Source: Malania oleifera
Lineage: Eukaryota > Streptophyta > Magnoliopsida > Santalales > Ximeniaceae
Assembly (NCBI RefSeq): GCF_029873635.1
Contig: NC_080422.1
Coordinates: forward strand, 15,716,049-15,780,048
Reading direction: 5' to 3'
Length of the DNA: 64,000 bases
How positions within the stretch are numbered: position 1 is the stretch's first letter; the number at the start of each line of letters is the position of its first letter. Made by a program: the position numbers and the translations under genes. Of the stretch, positions 22,570-35,076 are shown piece after piece. Under the pieces are notes generated by a model. That model ran no database searches. It was given only the letters and a program-made list of their open reading frames with translations, and had not been told where the DNA came from.

Positions 22570-24772
22570 TGTTGACCTTATAGGTCACGTCCGGTTTTGA
22601 TAATAAAAAATACTCATTATATCTAATGGTGTTTGAGGTTATGTGCAGGAACTTAAATTGAAAGATCTTAATGCACACGGAAGAAAAGTGAAGATTGAAG
22701 ACCCAAGTTCCATTGTACTGTATTTTATTTATGAAAAGGATTTGTAATAGTAATTAAAGTCTATGGTTTGTAATAATCACACACACATCACATGTATGGT
22801 CTAATACGTAAGTTCAAAATGAAAATGACCTTAGAAACACCTTAGGGATTACCCTTCGGTCGACCGACACCGGATTTTTTCGGTGTCTTCAAAAAGACCT
22901 AAAAATGACTCTAAGACACTCACCATTGCACTTGTATGTGTTAGGCACTTGAATAGGGTGAATGTGGATTGAAATAGGACCGAAATGCACAAAATGTACA
23001 CCTTCGGTCGATCGACCTAGGCAGTTTATTCTTCCCCGATCGACCGAACTCGGTCTGGGTCAATAGGTTGACCACAATCCGGTTGATTGAGCTCCTGAAG
23101 CTTATTTGACCCCAGCCGACAGAACCACCCTGAAGTCAACAGTTTGACATCCTGGTCGACCGAGAGCTTTTTGAACTACACCAACTTGGTCGACCGACAA
23201 GGTAGTTCATTTTCACCCTGGTAGACCGAACCACACTATTTTGGAAAAATAACCCTTCCTGGTCGATTGACCCTGAAGTTCAAAATTGGCCCGGTTGACT
23301 GAGCCATATAAACTTCAGTCGACTGAAAGTCTTTTGGTCAACCTGTCCTTTCGGGTTGCCTTGAATTTTTTCCATGGTTAACTTATTTTTAACAGAGTTA
23401 AAATAATTAAAATGTCGTTAATCTTTTATAATAATACCAGGCTTGTCCCCAATGGTTATAATTCTTGGGGTGTTTATACATACCCCTTCATTTGGGAAAA
23501 TTAGATAGAGATTAGCCAACTTGATTAAAAAATTTTCTCTCATTCTAAAAAATCCCACTATTTATTTTTTATACTCCCAATTACTCATACTTACTCTCCT
23601 CAAGTTCTAAAATCCTCTTTAAGTTGATTGAGTGTTTATTTTCATAGGTTTGCTCTCCTATTCGTATGTGATTGAATAAATTTTTACAAGAGCTAAACCA
23701 AAGTGCTCTTAGGGGCTTTGCTCATAAGTCTGTCCCAAGAAGACTTGCATTAAGCTTCTGAGTTTTGCATTTGTGTTGCAATACCTTAGAGAGCTTGTAT
23801 TTGTTTTTGGGTTGCAAAAACATTTTCAAAAACATTCTCAAATATCTTGTATGATTTATTTTGATATATTTTTTAGAAGATATTTGTGTTTGTGTTATTA
23901 ATCTGTGTTGCAATATTCATTCACTTACATATCATTTTCTGAATATAGAGAATAAATATCTTTTGCAAACCAAACATATACACTATCTTGAGATATACTA
24001 CTAATTGATATATTTGTGACTTGCTTGACATCTTTGTGTGAACACGTTTGATTGAATATCCTGAGATACAAAGATTACTTGTTGATACTCTCACACACTC
24101 ATTACACTGATAGCAAATGTATCTGAGAGTTGAAATATTAGACCACACTGAGCTTACATATTATATCATCTTGTGGTATATGTGACTGAGTGCATTTGGG
24201 TACATATCTGCTTTACACGAAAGCACAATCATTGTACCAATCTTATTGATTGAATAAATACTGTTGTATTTCCAGACACGGGCCTGAAGAGGGAGACTAG
24301 CCCTTTGAAATAGTCCCGGATTGGTTTAGACCTGGTTAGGAAAGTTAGGTGCGCCATCGTGTTAAGGTGTGTTGGTTGAGGTCGGCCCCTTGAGTGGACT
24401 TGGTTGTAAGGGTTGAGGTTAGCCCTATGATAATTGACTTGGTTTTAATTGGTGTTGATCCACCCTTAAGTGAGCCGTTAGTGGAATCCTCGAGCTTGCG
24501 AGCTAGAGGCAGGGATGTAGGCACAGTTGGCCGAACCCCGATAATATATCGTGTGTTTATGTATATTTTTGCACTTTATATTTATCGCACGTATATGTTT
24601 TGGTATGAATGATGCGCATAAATTAGATTTCCATATATTATATTTATCGGCGCATTAGAGATTGCTTAGAAAGACCCTAGGTTGTAATACCCTGCTAACA
24701 TCTGGTTTTACCTAGGAGAAAAGCTTAAAAATTCCAATTCACCCCCCTTATGGGAATGCACAAATTCTAACA
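22570..24772 (+). repeat. 5' LTR of element B
   Basis: Contains a cluster of TCGGTCGACCGA-type palindromes (22855-23335), a TATA-like TTTATAC (about 23473), a conserved CCGGATTGG..TTAGACC block (about 24317-24335) and a C-run (24740-24747) before the end. It matches 29484-31735 closely. Confidence 0.9.
22855..23480 (+). promoter_or_regulatory. GGTCGACC palindrome cluster and TATA region, 5' LTR of B
   Basis: About ten copies of a CGGTCGACCGA-like palindrome, several degraded to ATCGA or TTGAC variants, spaced roughly 30-60 bp apart. A TATA-like element follows at 23473. The 3' LTR copy is at 29770-30310 with TATAAA at 30438-30443. Read as U3 regulatory repeats by position. Confidence 0.55.
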
Positions 24773-24774
24773 AT

Positions 24775-24787
24775 TGGTATTAGAGCC
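24775..24787 (+). other. primer binding site of element B
   Basis: TGGTATTAGAGCC, one change from the tRNA-iMet complement, two bases after the LTR end. Confidence 0.9.
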
Positions 24788-24827
24788 TCGTTGCACTAGA
24801 CTTAAACATTGTTGCATAAAGATCGCA

Positions 24828-26054
24828 ATGGCTCATATTGCTGTATCCCCATTCGGAGAGGGACAGTCACATACTAGTCCTCCATTATTTTGTGGTGTCG
24901 ATTACACCACTTGAAAAATTAGAATGACCATATTTTTAAAATCTATGAACTGGAGGGTCCGACTTGTGACTGCTAAAGGAAGATATGCGCAAACAAATGA
25001 AAATGATTTTAGCATGATTAATTCTAATGCCATGGATTTATTGTACTGTGCTTTAGACTCTAATATTCTACTTGAGTTTGTGGCATGTCACAGTGCACAG
25101 GAAATCTGGGATGAACTAGAAAAGAAATATGGAGAATCCCAGGAGAAGGAGATCGTAACTCCTTCAAATGCTCCAAGCTCAAATGATCAGGAGGAGGTAA
25201 ATCATGAGTTAGAAATCAACAAGGAGGTATATATTTCTCACTCTAGCTCGTTTGATGATTCTTGTGATGAATGTTGTGATGTGTCATATACTGAATCATC
25301 TGATGATAATGTTGTAAATAATTCTTATGCTAAATGTTATGTTGTGTCACATGCTGAATCATCTATTGAACATAATGATAATTTTGTTAATATTGCATGT
25401 GATGATTCATCTGTTGATTCCTATAATATATTTTGTGATGAATCTTCGAATGTTTCTTGTGATGATGATGGTATAAATGAATGCAATGATTCATATGTCT
25501 TTCAATTTGATAAATCATGTGGTGAATCATTTGATGAGATGCCTTCATATGGAAAACTAGAAAAGACCTCATTTAAAATGCATAGAATTCTAGTCGAGAT
25601 ATCAAAGAAAAAAACATTTTTGAAAAATGAAATTGAAAAGGTGGCAAAGCACTTAAATGATTTGAAAGAATATCAGGTCACTCTAGAAAGGAGAAAAATG
25701 GAGAAGGTTTTGAAAATCATTTGCTTAGAAAGAAAAATTAAAAATTATTCTAACATGTTTTTCAAATCCTCAAGTGATAAAGATAACCTAAACAACCCCT
25801 TCGAACTTAAAAAGAAAATTCTTTTCAAAAAGGGTTTAGGTTGGTTACATAAAACCAATAGTCTAGCCTCACTAAAGAAAAATGGAATAAATAAGCACAA
25901 TCTTTTATGTATATTCAATACCTGCTTATTTTGCAAAACTATGTGTCATGTATGGTTTAATTACTTGCTTAGTAGTTTCGAAGGATTAGCAAAAGAAATG
26001 AAATGGATAATCATCAAAGCAAACCTCGCAGGACCTTTGGAAAAATGGATCTAA
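24828..26054 (+). pseudogene. gag of element B, one in-frame stop, long Ser/Asp/Cys-rich insert
   Basis: The ATG at 24828 (MAHIAVSPFGEG) is homologous to the gag start of element A. A TGA at 24912-24914 replaces a Trp codon (the W of the YxxWK motif); apart from that the 408-codon frame is open to 26054. Residues include IFLKSMNWRV, LLYCALDSNILLEFV and SAQEIWDELEKKYGES, the UBN2-like copia gag core. A low-complexity segment rich in Ser, Asp, Cys and Asn (about 25240-25560) follows, then a Lys/Glu-rich probable coiled coil (25570-25750) and a degraded zinc-knuckle area (CLFCKTMCHVWF). Without the stop it would be a structural particle protein; no protease cleavage partner is encoded here. Confidence 0.78.
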
Positions 26055-29000
26055 AGTAATATTGCATAATCATTTAATTCATCCTTAGTTTCTAGGTTTA
26101 GGGGTTGTGATGAATGTAGGTTTGGGAAGTGGTTGTTGCTTAAAATATCAAATCTTGGTGTACGCACTCACTAAACACTTCCTTGTTATGCTAAGACTCC
26201 TTATCCACTTCCAAATGGAAATGGCATCTATGTCGAGTACTTAATTCTAAATGCTTAACCCATGCTAACATGAAAATCACAAAAGTTAAGCAATTGTTGT
26301 CCATTGCACAAGTTTGGTCTTAGGGAATTCATCTTGTTAGATATCATTCTTCTCTAATGACATTCCATGAACATAAAAGCCTCAAACAAAATTTAGTCAT
26401 CACTTTAGGCTTAAAAGCACAACTGATTATAAATGATTAATATATAGTAATTGTGCTCTTCATAAGACATCTTGCTATAATCAAGATTAGAGGCAACCAC
26501 TAAGGGATTCAAATTTTATTGATTAAATCAAAATATTCCCTTTGAACCAAAAATATAAAAATCCTCTAATTTTGGTTTATCGCTCCATAGGAAGTCTTTA
26601 CCAAACCACGATCATATCAGGTATAGATTCATCCTTTCCTTGGTTTCTATCCTTGTTCTACATTGTGATAATATTTATAGGATACTTTCCACTCTCCGAA
26701 GAGCATTGTCCAAGAAAATTCAAATACTCATAAATGCTCTTTTGCCTAAGAGATTGAACATATCCACTTCCATGAAAATATCTTGAGTCATGTCCACTTA
26801 TATTGAATACTCTTCGAACTTAACAAAAATTATAATCCTTAAGAGTGTTTAATCTACTTCACATGCATAGCTCTCCTTTAGAGCTTCATATCCTTTGAAA
26901 TGAGTTAAATGGGTAAGTTGGTTGCAGTAAGTCTTAAGATGAATGCATAAAGTTCAAGGAGACCTAGGCACATGCATTTGAAATTAATAGCCATTCGAAC
27001 TTGTGCCTCTCACACGTATTTAGATTCTTAAGAATAGAGGCAAACGTAGGCTTATCATCTTAATGAATATTAATTGTGACTTTTTGGTCCAATAAGCCTA
27101 CAACATTCATGTCAAGTCTAAATTCATTGAAAATTCTAATAACCTTGGCTAAAGAAAGTTGATTATTAAAGAAAAGGCATAAATTGAATAACTGCACAAC
27201 TCAGGGGGAGCATTTATATATTAAATGCTCTCACAATGTCGAACTATCCATGATTCCATAAATGATTAAAATTTCTTTGATGGATAGTTTATGTCTTCTC
27301 CGAGCATGAACTTCTATTGAGCTATATTGAATATCTTATGTTGATTATACTACTGGAATGCATGCTTACTCTAGAATGCATCCTGCATGGCGGATGCAGT
27401 TGAGGAGAATTGCATGCTGGTAATGAATTATAGGTTCTTACATGCTCAAATTGAATTATCTTGAATTGTTTGCTTGAATCTATCAAGTTTTGGTGGATGA
27501 AAATTTGGGAAATGTCTTATTTATAGACGGCATGCTGCCGAAATTTCGACAGGATGTTTCTCAAATCAAAACCTGGTGTTAAAGATGATTATGATAATAA
27601 AAATGTTAAAATATTTTTGAAAGGATGAGTGAAAACTTAAATAAAAATACCACACTTTCATCCTTGCATAGTCATCACGCACTTAGGGGAGCTCAGTTCC
27701 ATCCCTATAGAAAGCTCATAAATGACTTATATGCATCACTTCACTTTTTGAAGTATTAAGGCTCTTCTAAGAATCTTGAATATCATATCCAGCCCTTAAA
27801 GCTATATGTTTTGATATGAAGTGTTCTCTATTATGTGATTTATTTCATGTCTCAATATATACTCTCTGATGCATATATGGCTTATAAGGAAAACTATACT
27901 GAACATATGATAAAACCTCTTAATAGATAACCAGTATAGTTGCACTAAAAGGATCGCTTATACTGTCTGGCACACCTAGTGAAATCAATTTTTGATTAGT
28001 ATAAGCAACACATTTCCCTTCCTAAGATGCACAGTAATTACATAGGATAGTACATGTTAAATCCTATTTGTTTGTGTTGAATTGAAAACATGTAAACATT
28101 TAGTTTGTGTCTTAGGATGAACTTAGTTCATGGACACCATTTGATCAAATTCTTTGGGCTATGCAATTTCACTCCGTACCCAAATGGTAGAGCATCGTCC
28201 CTTTTGAATTGAATGTCCCATATGTTGATGATGGTCCATTGACTAAGGAATTTGCATGACTTAGAGGGAGTTTTTCATTTTGCACACACTCATTATGTTT
28301 TGAGTTGTGTCATCCTTTTTGAACCCCTATTGTATACCTTTGAGTATAGTCGTGGTTGACTATCGTGCATTTAAAGTGAAATGCAATATGTCATGCATAT
28401 GCACTAAATGATTAATATTTGTTGCTTGCTGAATTCATTTGATAGGATGAGTATATAAGAAATGCACTTAAGAGAACATCATCCTTGAGCTTAATTCAAG
28501 TAAGCATGCATGCAAATATACATGGGAATTTAAGTCTCAATCTTAGGATAAATCACTAAGAACTTAATGCCTAAAATCTCTTGCATGCTAAGTAATACTA
28601 AGAAGAATGAACATATGATGGTTGTACTTAAATGAAATTCATTCTTGAGCATAAACGCACTTATGTATTCCTGAGACTATACCGATGAGCTTAAGCCCCA
28701 TCCTTGAGAAAAGAATTATAACTCACCAAACTCCGTGGACTCATACTATTAATTGGCTTTAACTTTTTGAGTTTGATTTGTTCCATTACTTATACTGTAT
28801 TAAAAACTTAATGAACTTTCATAATTAATGTCAGTATAAGTAGCTAATAGGTCTAATGCATAGTAGAGAGGCTTCTTAGATACTTCATAGTTTGCATACA
28901 TTTAGGGGGAGCTCTCTAGTAAACATTTTAAAAGTCTTAGCAACTAATATTCTGTTGATATGCCTTCTTGCCTTAGACTTTGTGAATGTTGATTATTGCT

Positions 29001-29483
29001 TGTGTGCACATTCCTTTTATCTATAGCTTGGTCATATTGGATGTAATGAATATTAATTATTACTTGTGATGCACAACTCCTTTGTCCACTTCATGATGAT
29101 ATTGAAATTTATATATTGATTAGACCATATTGAACTATTTGAGTGGTTGTGGATAAACTGTTAGGAAATATAAACTCAAACAGGTTACATTTTATACAAC
29201 ACTTATTTTGGAAAGTCCGATTTACAAACGGCACTCTGCCAAAATATTTTTAAAATCTTTCCAAAATTCATAATGTATAAATGTAATACTTACCCATTGC
29301 CTAAATTGTTACCTCGTATGGCCCTTTTTGCTGTTGCCAAAACAGGGAGATGGAAAGGGGCAAAAATAATGGGTAAAGTAATTTGGTTAAAATAAATTAG
29401 ATGCATATTGATATGGGGAGCCTTCTTACGCTTATACGTATATTTTTTTTGGGTGTAATTGTCATCATCAAAAAGGGGGAGAA
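26055..29483 (+). other. long noncoding interior of element B
   Basis: 3.4 kb without a reading frame that resembles a protein. It contains two copies of the box centred on CGGCATGCTGCCG (27505-27545 perfect; 29205-29245 degraded), a GCATCCTGCATGGCGGATGC stretch (27377) also found in A near 14527, and purine tracts at about 29335-29355 and 29468-29483. The latter is the likely second-strand primer just before the 3' LTR. It may be remains of deleted pol or spacer kept for packaging length. Confidence 0.5.
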
Positions 29484-31735
29484 TATTGACCTTATAGGTC
29501 ACGTCCTGTTTTGATTATGACAAATACTCATTATATCTAATGGGTGTTTGAGGTTATGTGCAGGAACTTAAATTGAAATATCTTAATGCACACGTAAGAA
29601 AGTGAAGATTGAAAACCCAAGTTCCATTGTATTGTATTTCATTTATGAAGAGGGTCTGTAATAGTAATTAGGGTCTATGGTTTGTAATAATCATACACAC
29701 ATCACATGCATGCTCTAATACGTAAGTTCAAAATGAAAATGACCTTAGAAAAACCTTAGGGATTACCTTTTTATCGACCTTTGGTCAACCAACACCGAAT
29801 TTTTTCGGTGTCTTCGAAAAAACCTAAAAATGACTCTAAGACACTCATCATTGCACTTGTATGTGTTAGGCACTTGAATAGGGTGAATGTGGATTGGAAT
29901 AGGACCGAAATGCACAAAATGTGCACCATCGGTCGACCGACCTAGGAAGTTCATTCTTCCCTTATCGACCAAACCCGGTTTGGGTCAACAAATTGACCAC
30001 AGTCCGGTCGACCGAGCTCCTGAAGCTTATTTGACCTCGGTCGATCAAACCACCCTGAAGTCAACAGTTTGACTTCCTGGTCTACTGAGAGCTTTTTTAA
30101 CTACACCAACCTGGTCGACTGAGTTCCCATGTGTGGGAACCCATCGGTCTAGTCGACCGATTAGGTAGTTCAATTTCACCCTAGTCAACCGAACCACACT
30201 ATTTTGGAAAAATCGCCTTTCCTGGTCGACCGATCCTGAAGTTCAGAATTGGCCCGGTCGATCGAACCATATGAACTTCGATCGATTGAAAGTCTTCTGA
30301 TCAACCATTCCTCTTGGGTTGCCCTGAATTTTTATCGTGGTTAACTTATTTTTAATAGGGTTAAAATAATTAAAACGTCATTAATCTTTTTTAATAATAC
30401 CAGGCTTGTCCCCAACGGTTATAATTCTTGGGGTGTCTATAAATGCCCCTTCATTTGGGAAAATTAGATAGAGATTAGCCAACTTGATTAACAAATTTTC
30501 TCTCATTCTAAAAAATCCCACTATTTATTTTTATACTCCCAATTACTCATATTTACTCTCCTAAAGTTCTAACATCATCTGTAAGTTGATTGAGTGTTTA
30601 TTTTCATAGGTTTGCTCTCCCACTCGTATGCGATTGAATCAATTTTTATGAGAGCTAAACCAAAGTGCTCTTAGGGGCTTTGCTCATAAGCCTGTCCTAA
30701 GAAGACTTGCATTAAGCTTCTGAGTATTGCATTTGTGTTGCAATACCTTAGAAAGCTTATATTTGTTTTTGGATTGCAAAAACATTTTCAAAAACATTCT
30801 CAAATATCTTGTGTGATTTATTTCGATATATTTTTTAGAAGATATTTATGTTTGTGATATTAATTTGCGTTGCAATATTCATTCACTTACATATCATTTG
30901 CTGAATACGGAGATTAAATATCTTTTGCAAACCAAGCATATACACTATCTTGAGATATCCTACTGATTGATATATTTGTGACTTGCTTGACATCTTTGTA
31001 TGAACATGTTTGATTGAATATCCTGAGATACAAAGATTACCTGTTGATACTCTCACACACTCATTACACTAATAGCAAATGTATCTGAGAGTTAAAATAT
31101 TAGACCACACTGAGCTTATATATTAAATCATCTGGTGGTATATGTGACTAAGCGCATTTGGGCACATATCTGTTTTACACGAATGCACAATCATCGTACC
31201 AATCTTATTGATTGAGAAAATACTTTTGTATTTCCAGGCACGGGCCTAAAAAGGGAGAATAGCCCTTTGAAATAGTCCCGGATTGGCTTAGACCGTGTTA
31301 GGAAAGTTAGGTGCGCCATCCTGTTAAGGCGTGTTGGTTGAGGTCAGCCCCTTAAATTGACCTGGTTGTAAGGGTTGAGGTCAGCCCTGTGATAATTGAC
31401 TTGGTTTTAATTGGTGTCGATCCACCCTTAAGTGAATCGTTAGTGGAATCCTCGAGCTTGCGAGCTAGAGGCGGGGACGTAGACACAGTTGGTCGAACCC
31501 CGATAACATATCGTGTGTTTATGTATAATTGTGCACTTCATATTTATCGCACGTATATGTTTTGGTGTGAATGATGCGCATAATTTAGATTTTCATATAT
31601 TATATTTATCAGCGCATTAGAGATTGCTTAGAAAGACCCTAAGTTGTAATACCTTGTTAACATCTAATTTTACCTAGGAGAAAAGCTTAAAAATTCCAAT
31701 TCACCCCCCATCTTGGAAATACACCAATTCTAATA
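29484..31735 (+). repeat. 3' LTR of element B
   Basis: Matches 22570-24772, including the palindrome cluster (29770-30310), TATAAA (30438-30443) and the C-run (31702-31709). It starts TATTGACC instead of TGTTGACC and ends TCTAATA, so both end dinucleotides have mutated. Confidence 0.9.
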
Positions 31736-31793
31736 ATATATATATATAATTAAAGAGCAAAATAAAGAAGGAGTGGGGTTGAAATGAAATGAT

Positions 31794-33012
31794 CTGGGGC
31801 TGGCCAGGGGCTGTTACTTTGTTAGGTCTGTAGGCTTTAGGCTTTCAGAAATTTATTGGACGTGTCTTCTTCTATATTTTCCTCTACGTGTGTGTGTGAA
31901 AACTGGAGCTGTGCATGGTGATTGTTGAGTGCATAAATTTTTTATTAACTATATTTACATGTTATGACATTTTGTAACATGAGAATATATGAATGTTATT
32001 GTAATTTTTTTTTAAGTTTCTTCAAGAGTCAAATACATGTTTAAGAATTATTTGGTATTACTATAAAAAATTATAAAATTTAAAATTAAATGATAAATAA
32101 AAACTAATAACTTGTGTGATTATTATTTGTAAAGTTTAAAAAACTTTAAATTTAATTAAAAATTATTTGTTTTTGTATTTAAGTTAAATAATGCTATAAA
32201 AATATAATTAAAATAACAAAAGTTCAATATAATGCAAATTAAAAATATTATAATAAAAATATAATTTATTATAATTATTTTACTCAATTGCTATATTTAG
32301 ATGAGGTTTCATCTCGTGCTGGAGTATTTGCACACGTGCTAGAGCCCGATGAAAACTGAAGAATTTCCGCCTAAAATGCTCAACGTTCAAATCAACCCCT
32401 TTTCTACAACACCTGCATAGCCATTAACCATCAAAAATGGGGGAAGGGGGGATTTTTTTTTTTTTTTACTATTTTTTAATTGTCATATACAATAATATTT
32501 TGAAAAATATAGCAATTGAGTAAAATAATTATAATAAATTATATTTTTATTATAATATTTTTAATTTCCATTATTTTGAACTTTTGTTATTTTAATTATA
32601 TTTTTATAGTATTATTTAACTTGAATACAAAAATAAATATTTTTTAATTAAATTTAAAATTTATTTTAACTTTACAAATATTAATCACACAAGTTATTAA
32701 TTTTTATTTATAATTTAATTTTAAATTTTATAATTTATAGTAACACTAAATAATCCTTAAACATGTATTTGACTATTGAAGAGACTTTAAAAAAAAAATC
32801 TAATAACATTCATATATTCTCATGTTACAAAATGTCATAATATGTAAATATTGTTAATAAAAAAATTTGTGTACAAAGCAATCACCATGCGCAACTCCAG
32901 TTTTCACACACACACACACATAGAGGAAAAAATAGGAAAAGATAAGTCCAATAAATTTCTGAAAGCCTAAGGCTTACAGACCTAACAAAGTGACAGCCCC
33001 TGCAAGCCCCTG
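31794..33012. mobile_element. large foldback (long terminal inverted repeat) element
   Basis: Two arms of about 510 bp (31794-32301 and 32494-33012) are inverted copies: GGGGCTGTTACTTTGTTAGG on the left pairs with the inverse of CCTAACAAAGTGACAGCCCC on the right. The match continues through GAAAACTGGAG and the AT-rich inner part. A spacer of about 190 bp (32302-32493) has no coding potential. CAGGGGC-type ends recall hAT elements, but I see no convincing 8-bp target duplication, and the right end abuts the copia E LTR. No transposase is encoded. Confidence 0.8.
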
Positions 33013-33326
33013 TGAAAGTTCAAATATTTGGAGAATTGTTGTCTTACCTTAAACATAGGTATAGGGGTGTATTTATAGAGATGTAAAATATATTCTTGTT
33101 ACAACTGAATCATGAAAAGACAGGAATAGAGGAATACATTTGAATTTAAACATTTGAATTGGAACCGATTACATATCTAAACAAACATATCAAGAATCCT
33201 GAGAAATATTTGAACTGATCTTCGTGTAACTGCATATCAAGAATCCCGGGAAATATTTGAACTAATCTTCGTGTAACTGCTTTGTGAAGAGCCGCTGGTT
33301 GTTACTGTGGATAAGTCTCTAACACA
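33011..33326 (-). repeat. 3' LTR of copia E
   Basis: The minus strand begins TGTTAGAGACTTATCC at 33326 following a polypurine tract and ends GAACTTTCACA at 33011. The left border is inferred from the terminal CA and touches the foldback element. There is no partner LTR in the window. A near-duplicate phrase ATCAAGAATCC..GGAAATATTTGAACT occurs at 33190 and 33237. Confidence 0.65.
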
Positions 33327-34900
33327 TCCACTCAAGCTTAACTGTGCAGATGCAATGTTCAGCTTGTCACGAAGAAGAGAGAACTGAGAGGAAGATAGTG
33401 GCTTGGTAAAGATATCAGCGATCTGATCTCTGGTAGAAATGAAGCGGATGTCTAATGTACCACGAGCAACCATATCTCGAACAAAATGAAAATCTATCTC
33501 AACATGTTTGGTTCGAGCATGAAAAATCGGATTTGAGGATAAATATGTGGCACCAATATGGTCACGCCAAAGAATTGGAGTTGTAGAGGGAAGCATCTTA
33601 AGTTCAGTCAGAAAAGAACATAACCATGTGATCTTAGCCGCAGTATTTGCTAATGCTTTATATTCAGCTTCGGTGCTTAAGCGAGCTACAGTAGCTTGCT
33701 TCTTACAATTCCAAGAAATTAGATTGCCCCCAAGAAAAACACAGTAGCCACTTGTGAAGCGTCGATCATCCCTACTTCCAGCCCAATCTGCATCGGAGTA
33801 GGCTTGTAGTGATTGGGATTGCGACTTGTGAAATTGGAGGCCAAAATCCAGGGTGTGCTTGAGGTAGCGCAGCAAGCACTTGGTTGACTGCCAATGGAGG
33901 ATTGTAGGCTTGTGAAGAAACTGAGAGAGCTTGTTACTCGTGAATGCTATATTTGGTTTGGTGATGCAAAGATATTGAAGAGCACCAATAGTGCTTCTGT
34001 AAAGTGTTGGGTCCGAAAATGCTTCACCTTCATAAGCCGAGAGTGTTGTTGTTGTGGCCATAGGATTCTGAACTGGTTTTGCTTCTAGCATATTGGTATG
34101 TTTCAGGATATCCATGATATATCAATGCTGAGATAGAATGAAGCCCTTGGAATTTTGAATCATTTCAACACCAAGAAAAAAATGTAGAGGACCCAGATTT
34201 TTAGAAGCAAAGTCATTGTGTAAATATGATAGCAAATCATCAATAGCTGGCCGTTTATTGCTTGTGATGAGAATATCGTCCACATATATAAGCATAAATA
34301 TTCTAGAAATGGAGGATGTATAAACAAACATGGAAGTGTTGGACCGAGTACCTTTAAAACCAAGATCAAGAAGCTTGTTGCTGAGTCTAGCAAACAAGCC
34401 CGGGGGGCTTGTTTGAGACCATACAAAGCTTTTTGTAATTTACATACATGGTTTGGGGACTGGGGATGAAGAAAACCAGGGGGCTGAGACATGTATACTT
34501 CCTTTGATTAATTCCCATGTAAGAAGGCATTTTGAATATCGATTTGATGAATAGCCCATCCAGCCAAGATAGTTAAGGAAAGAACAGTATGTACCGTTGT
34601 AAGCTTGCCAACAGGGCTAAATGTTTCACCAAAATCAATACATGGTTGTTGGTGATAGCCTTTGGCAACAAAACGCACTTTATAGCGTTCGATAGTACCA
34701 TCCACATTTCTTTTGACGTGAAACACCCATTTGGAGCCAATTATGTTAGAAGTTGAATCAGGAGGAACCAGTGTCCATGTTTGATTATGAAGCAATGCAT
34801 CAAATTCAACGTTCATTTCTTGGCGCCATAGTGGATATTTGATGACTGTGGTATAATAGGTAGGTTCAGTAGGCTTTTGGGATGATTCGGTAAGGAGAGC
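33310..34900 (-). pseudogene. copia E reverse transcriptase and RNase H
   Basis: The minus strand starts near 34816 with NQTWTLVPPD and GSKWVFHVKRN, continues to IDIQNAFLHGN (frame shift near 34500), [10 protein letters not shown], then the catalytic [10 protein letters not shown]. After a stop near 34120, a 292-codon frame (34115-33237) gives [41 protein letters not shown] and [13 protein letters not shown]. The usual CDN of RNase H is altered (WRDHIGA). At least two frame breaks. It supplied cDNA synthesis in the parent element; this copy is dead. Confidence 0.9.
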
Positions 34901-35076
34901 ACTTGGGATTGGGTATCAGATCATGTCTTCAGGAAGATGTTTGGGTTTTTGGATATTATTTTTGGACCGGATGATCATTGGGTGTACTGATGGTATTTGG
35001 GCATTAGTGGTGGATGGAGGAGAGTTGCTTTAGTGCAAAGAAGAGGTTGGTTTTTCTAAAATAAAATTGTCACTTA

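Larger units (their letters stand above)
22570..31735 (+). mobile_element. non-autonomous copia retrotransposon B (gag-only)
   Basis: A 9.2-kb element with LTRs 22570-24772 and 29484-31735 (about 2.2 kb). It begins TGTTGACCTTATAGG (the 3' LTR begins TATTGACC, a first-dinucleotide change) and ends TCTAACA/TCTAATA. The flanks ATATA (22565-22569) and ATATA (31736-31740) fit a 5-bp target duplication, though both lie in AT repeats. The primer site at 24775-24787 differs from the tRNA-iMet complement by one base. The interior carries one long gag and then 3.4 kb with no coding potential; pol is absent. Layout parallels element A, so both belong to one broad family and rely on outside enzymes. Confidence 0.9.
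33011..35076 (-). mobile_element. 5'-truncated copia retrotransposon E
   Basis: Minus-strand copia remnant with a 3' LTR (33011-33326, starting TGTTAGAGAC at 33326 after the purine-rich GCTTGAGTGGATG), RNase H and RT. It ends abruptly at about 35076, where gypsy D begins in the opposite orientation. Integrase, protease, gag and the 5' LTR are missing. It belongs to a different copia lineage from H and G, judged by its LTR and motifs. Confidence 0.85.

Noticed and set aside
33547-33747. Plus-strand frames at 33547-33747 and 33894-34088
   Set aside because: Antisense shadows of copia E RNase H and RT.
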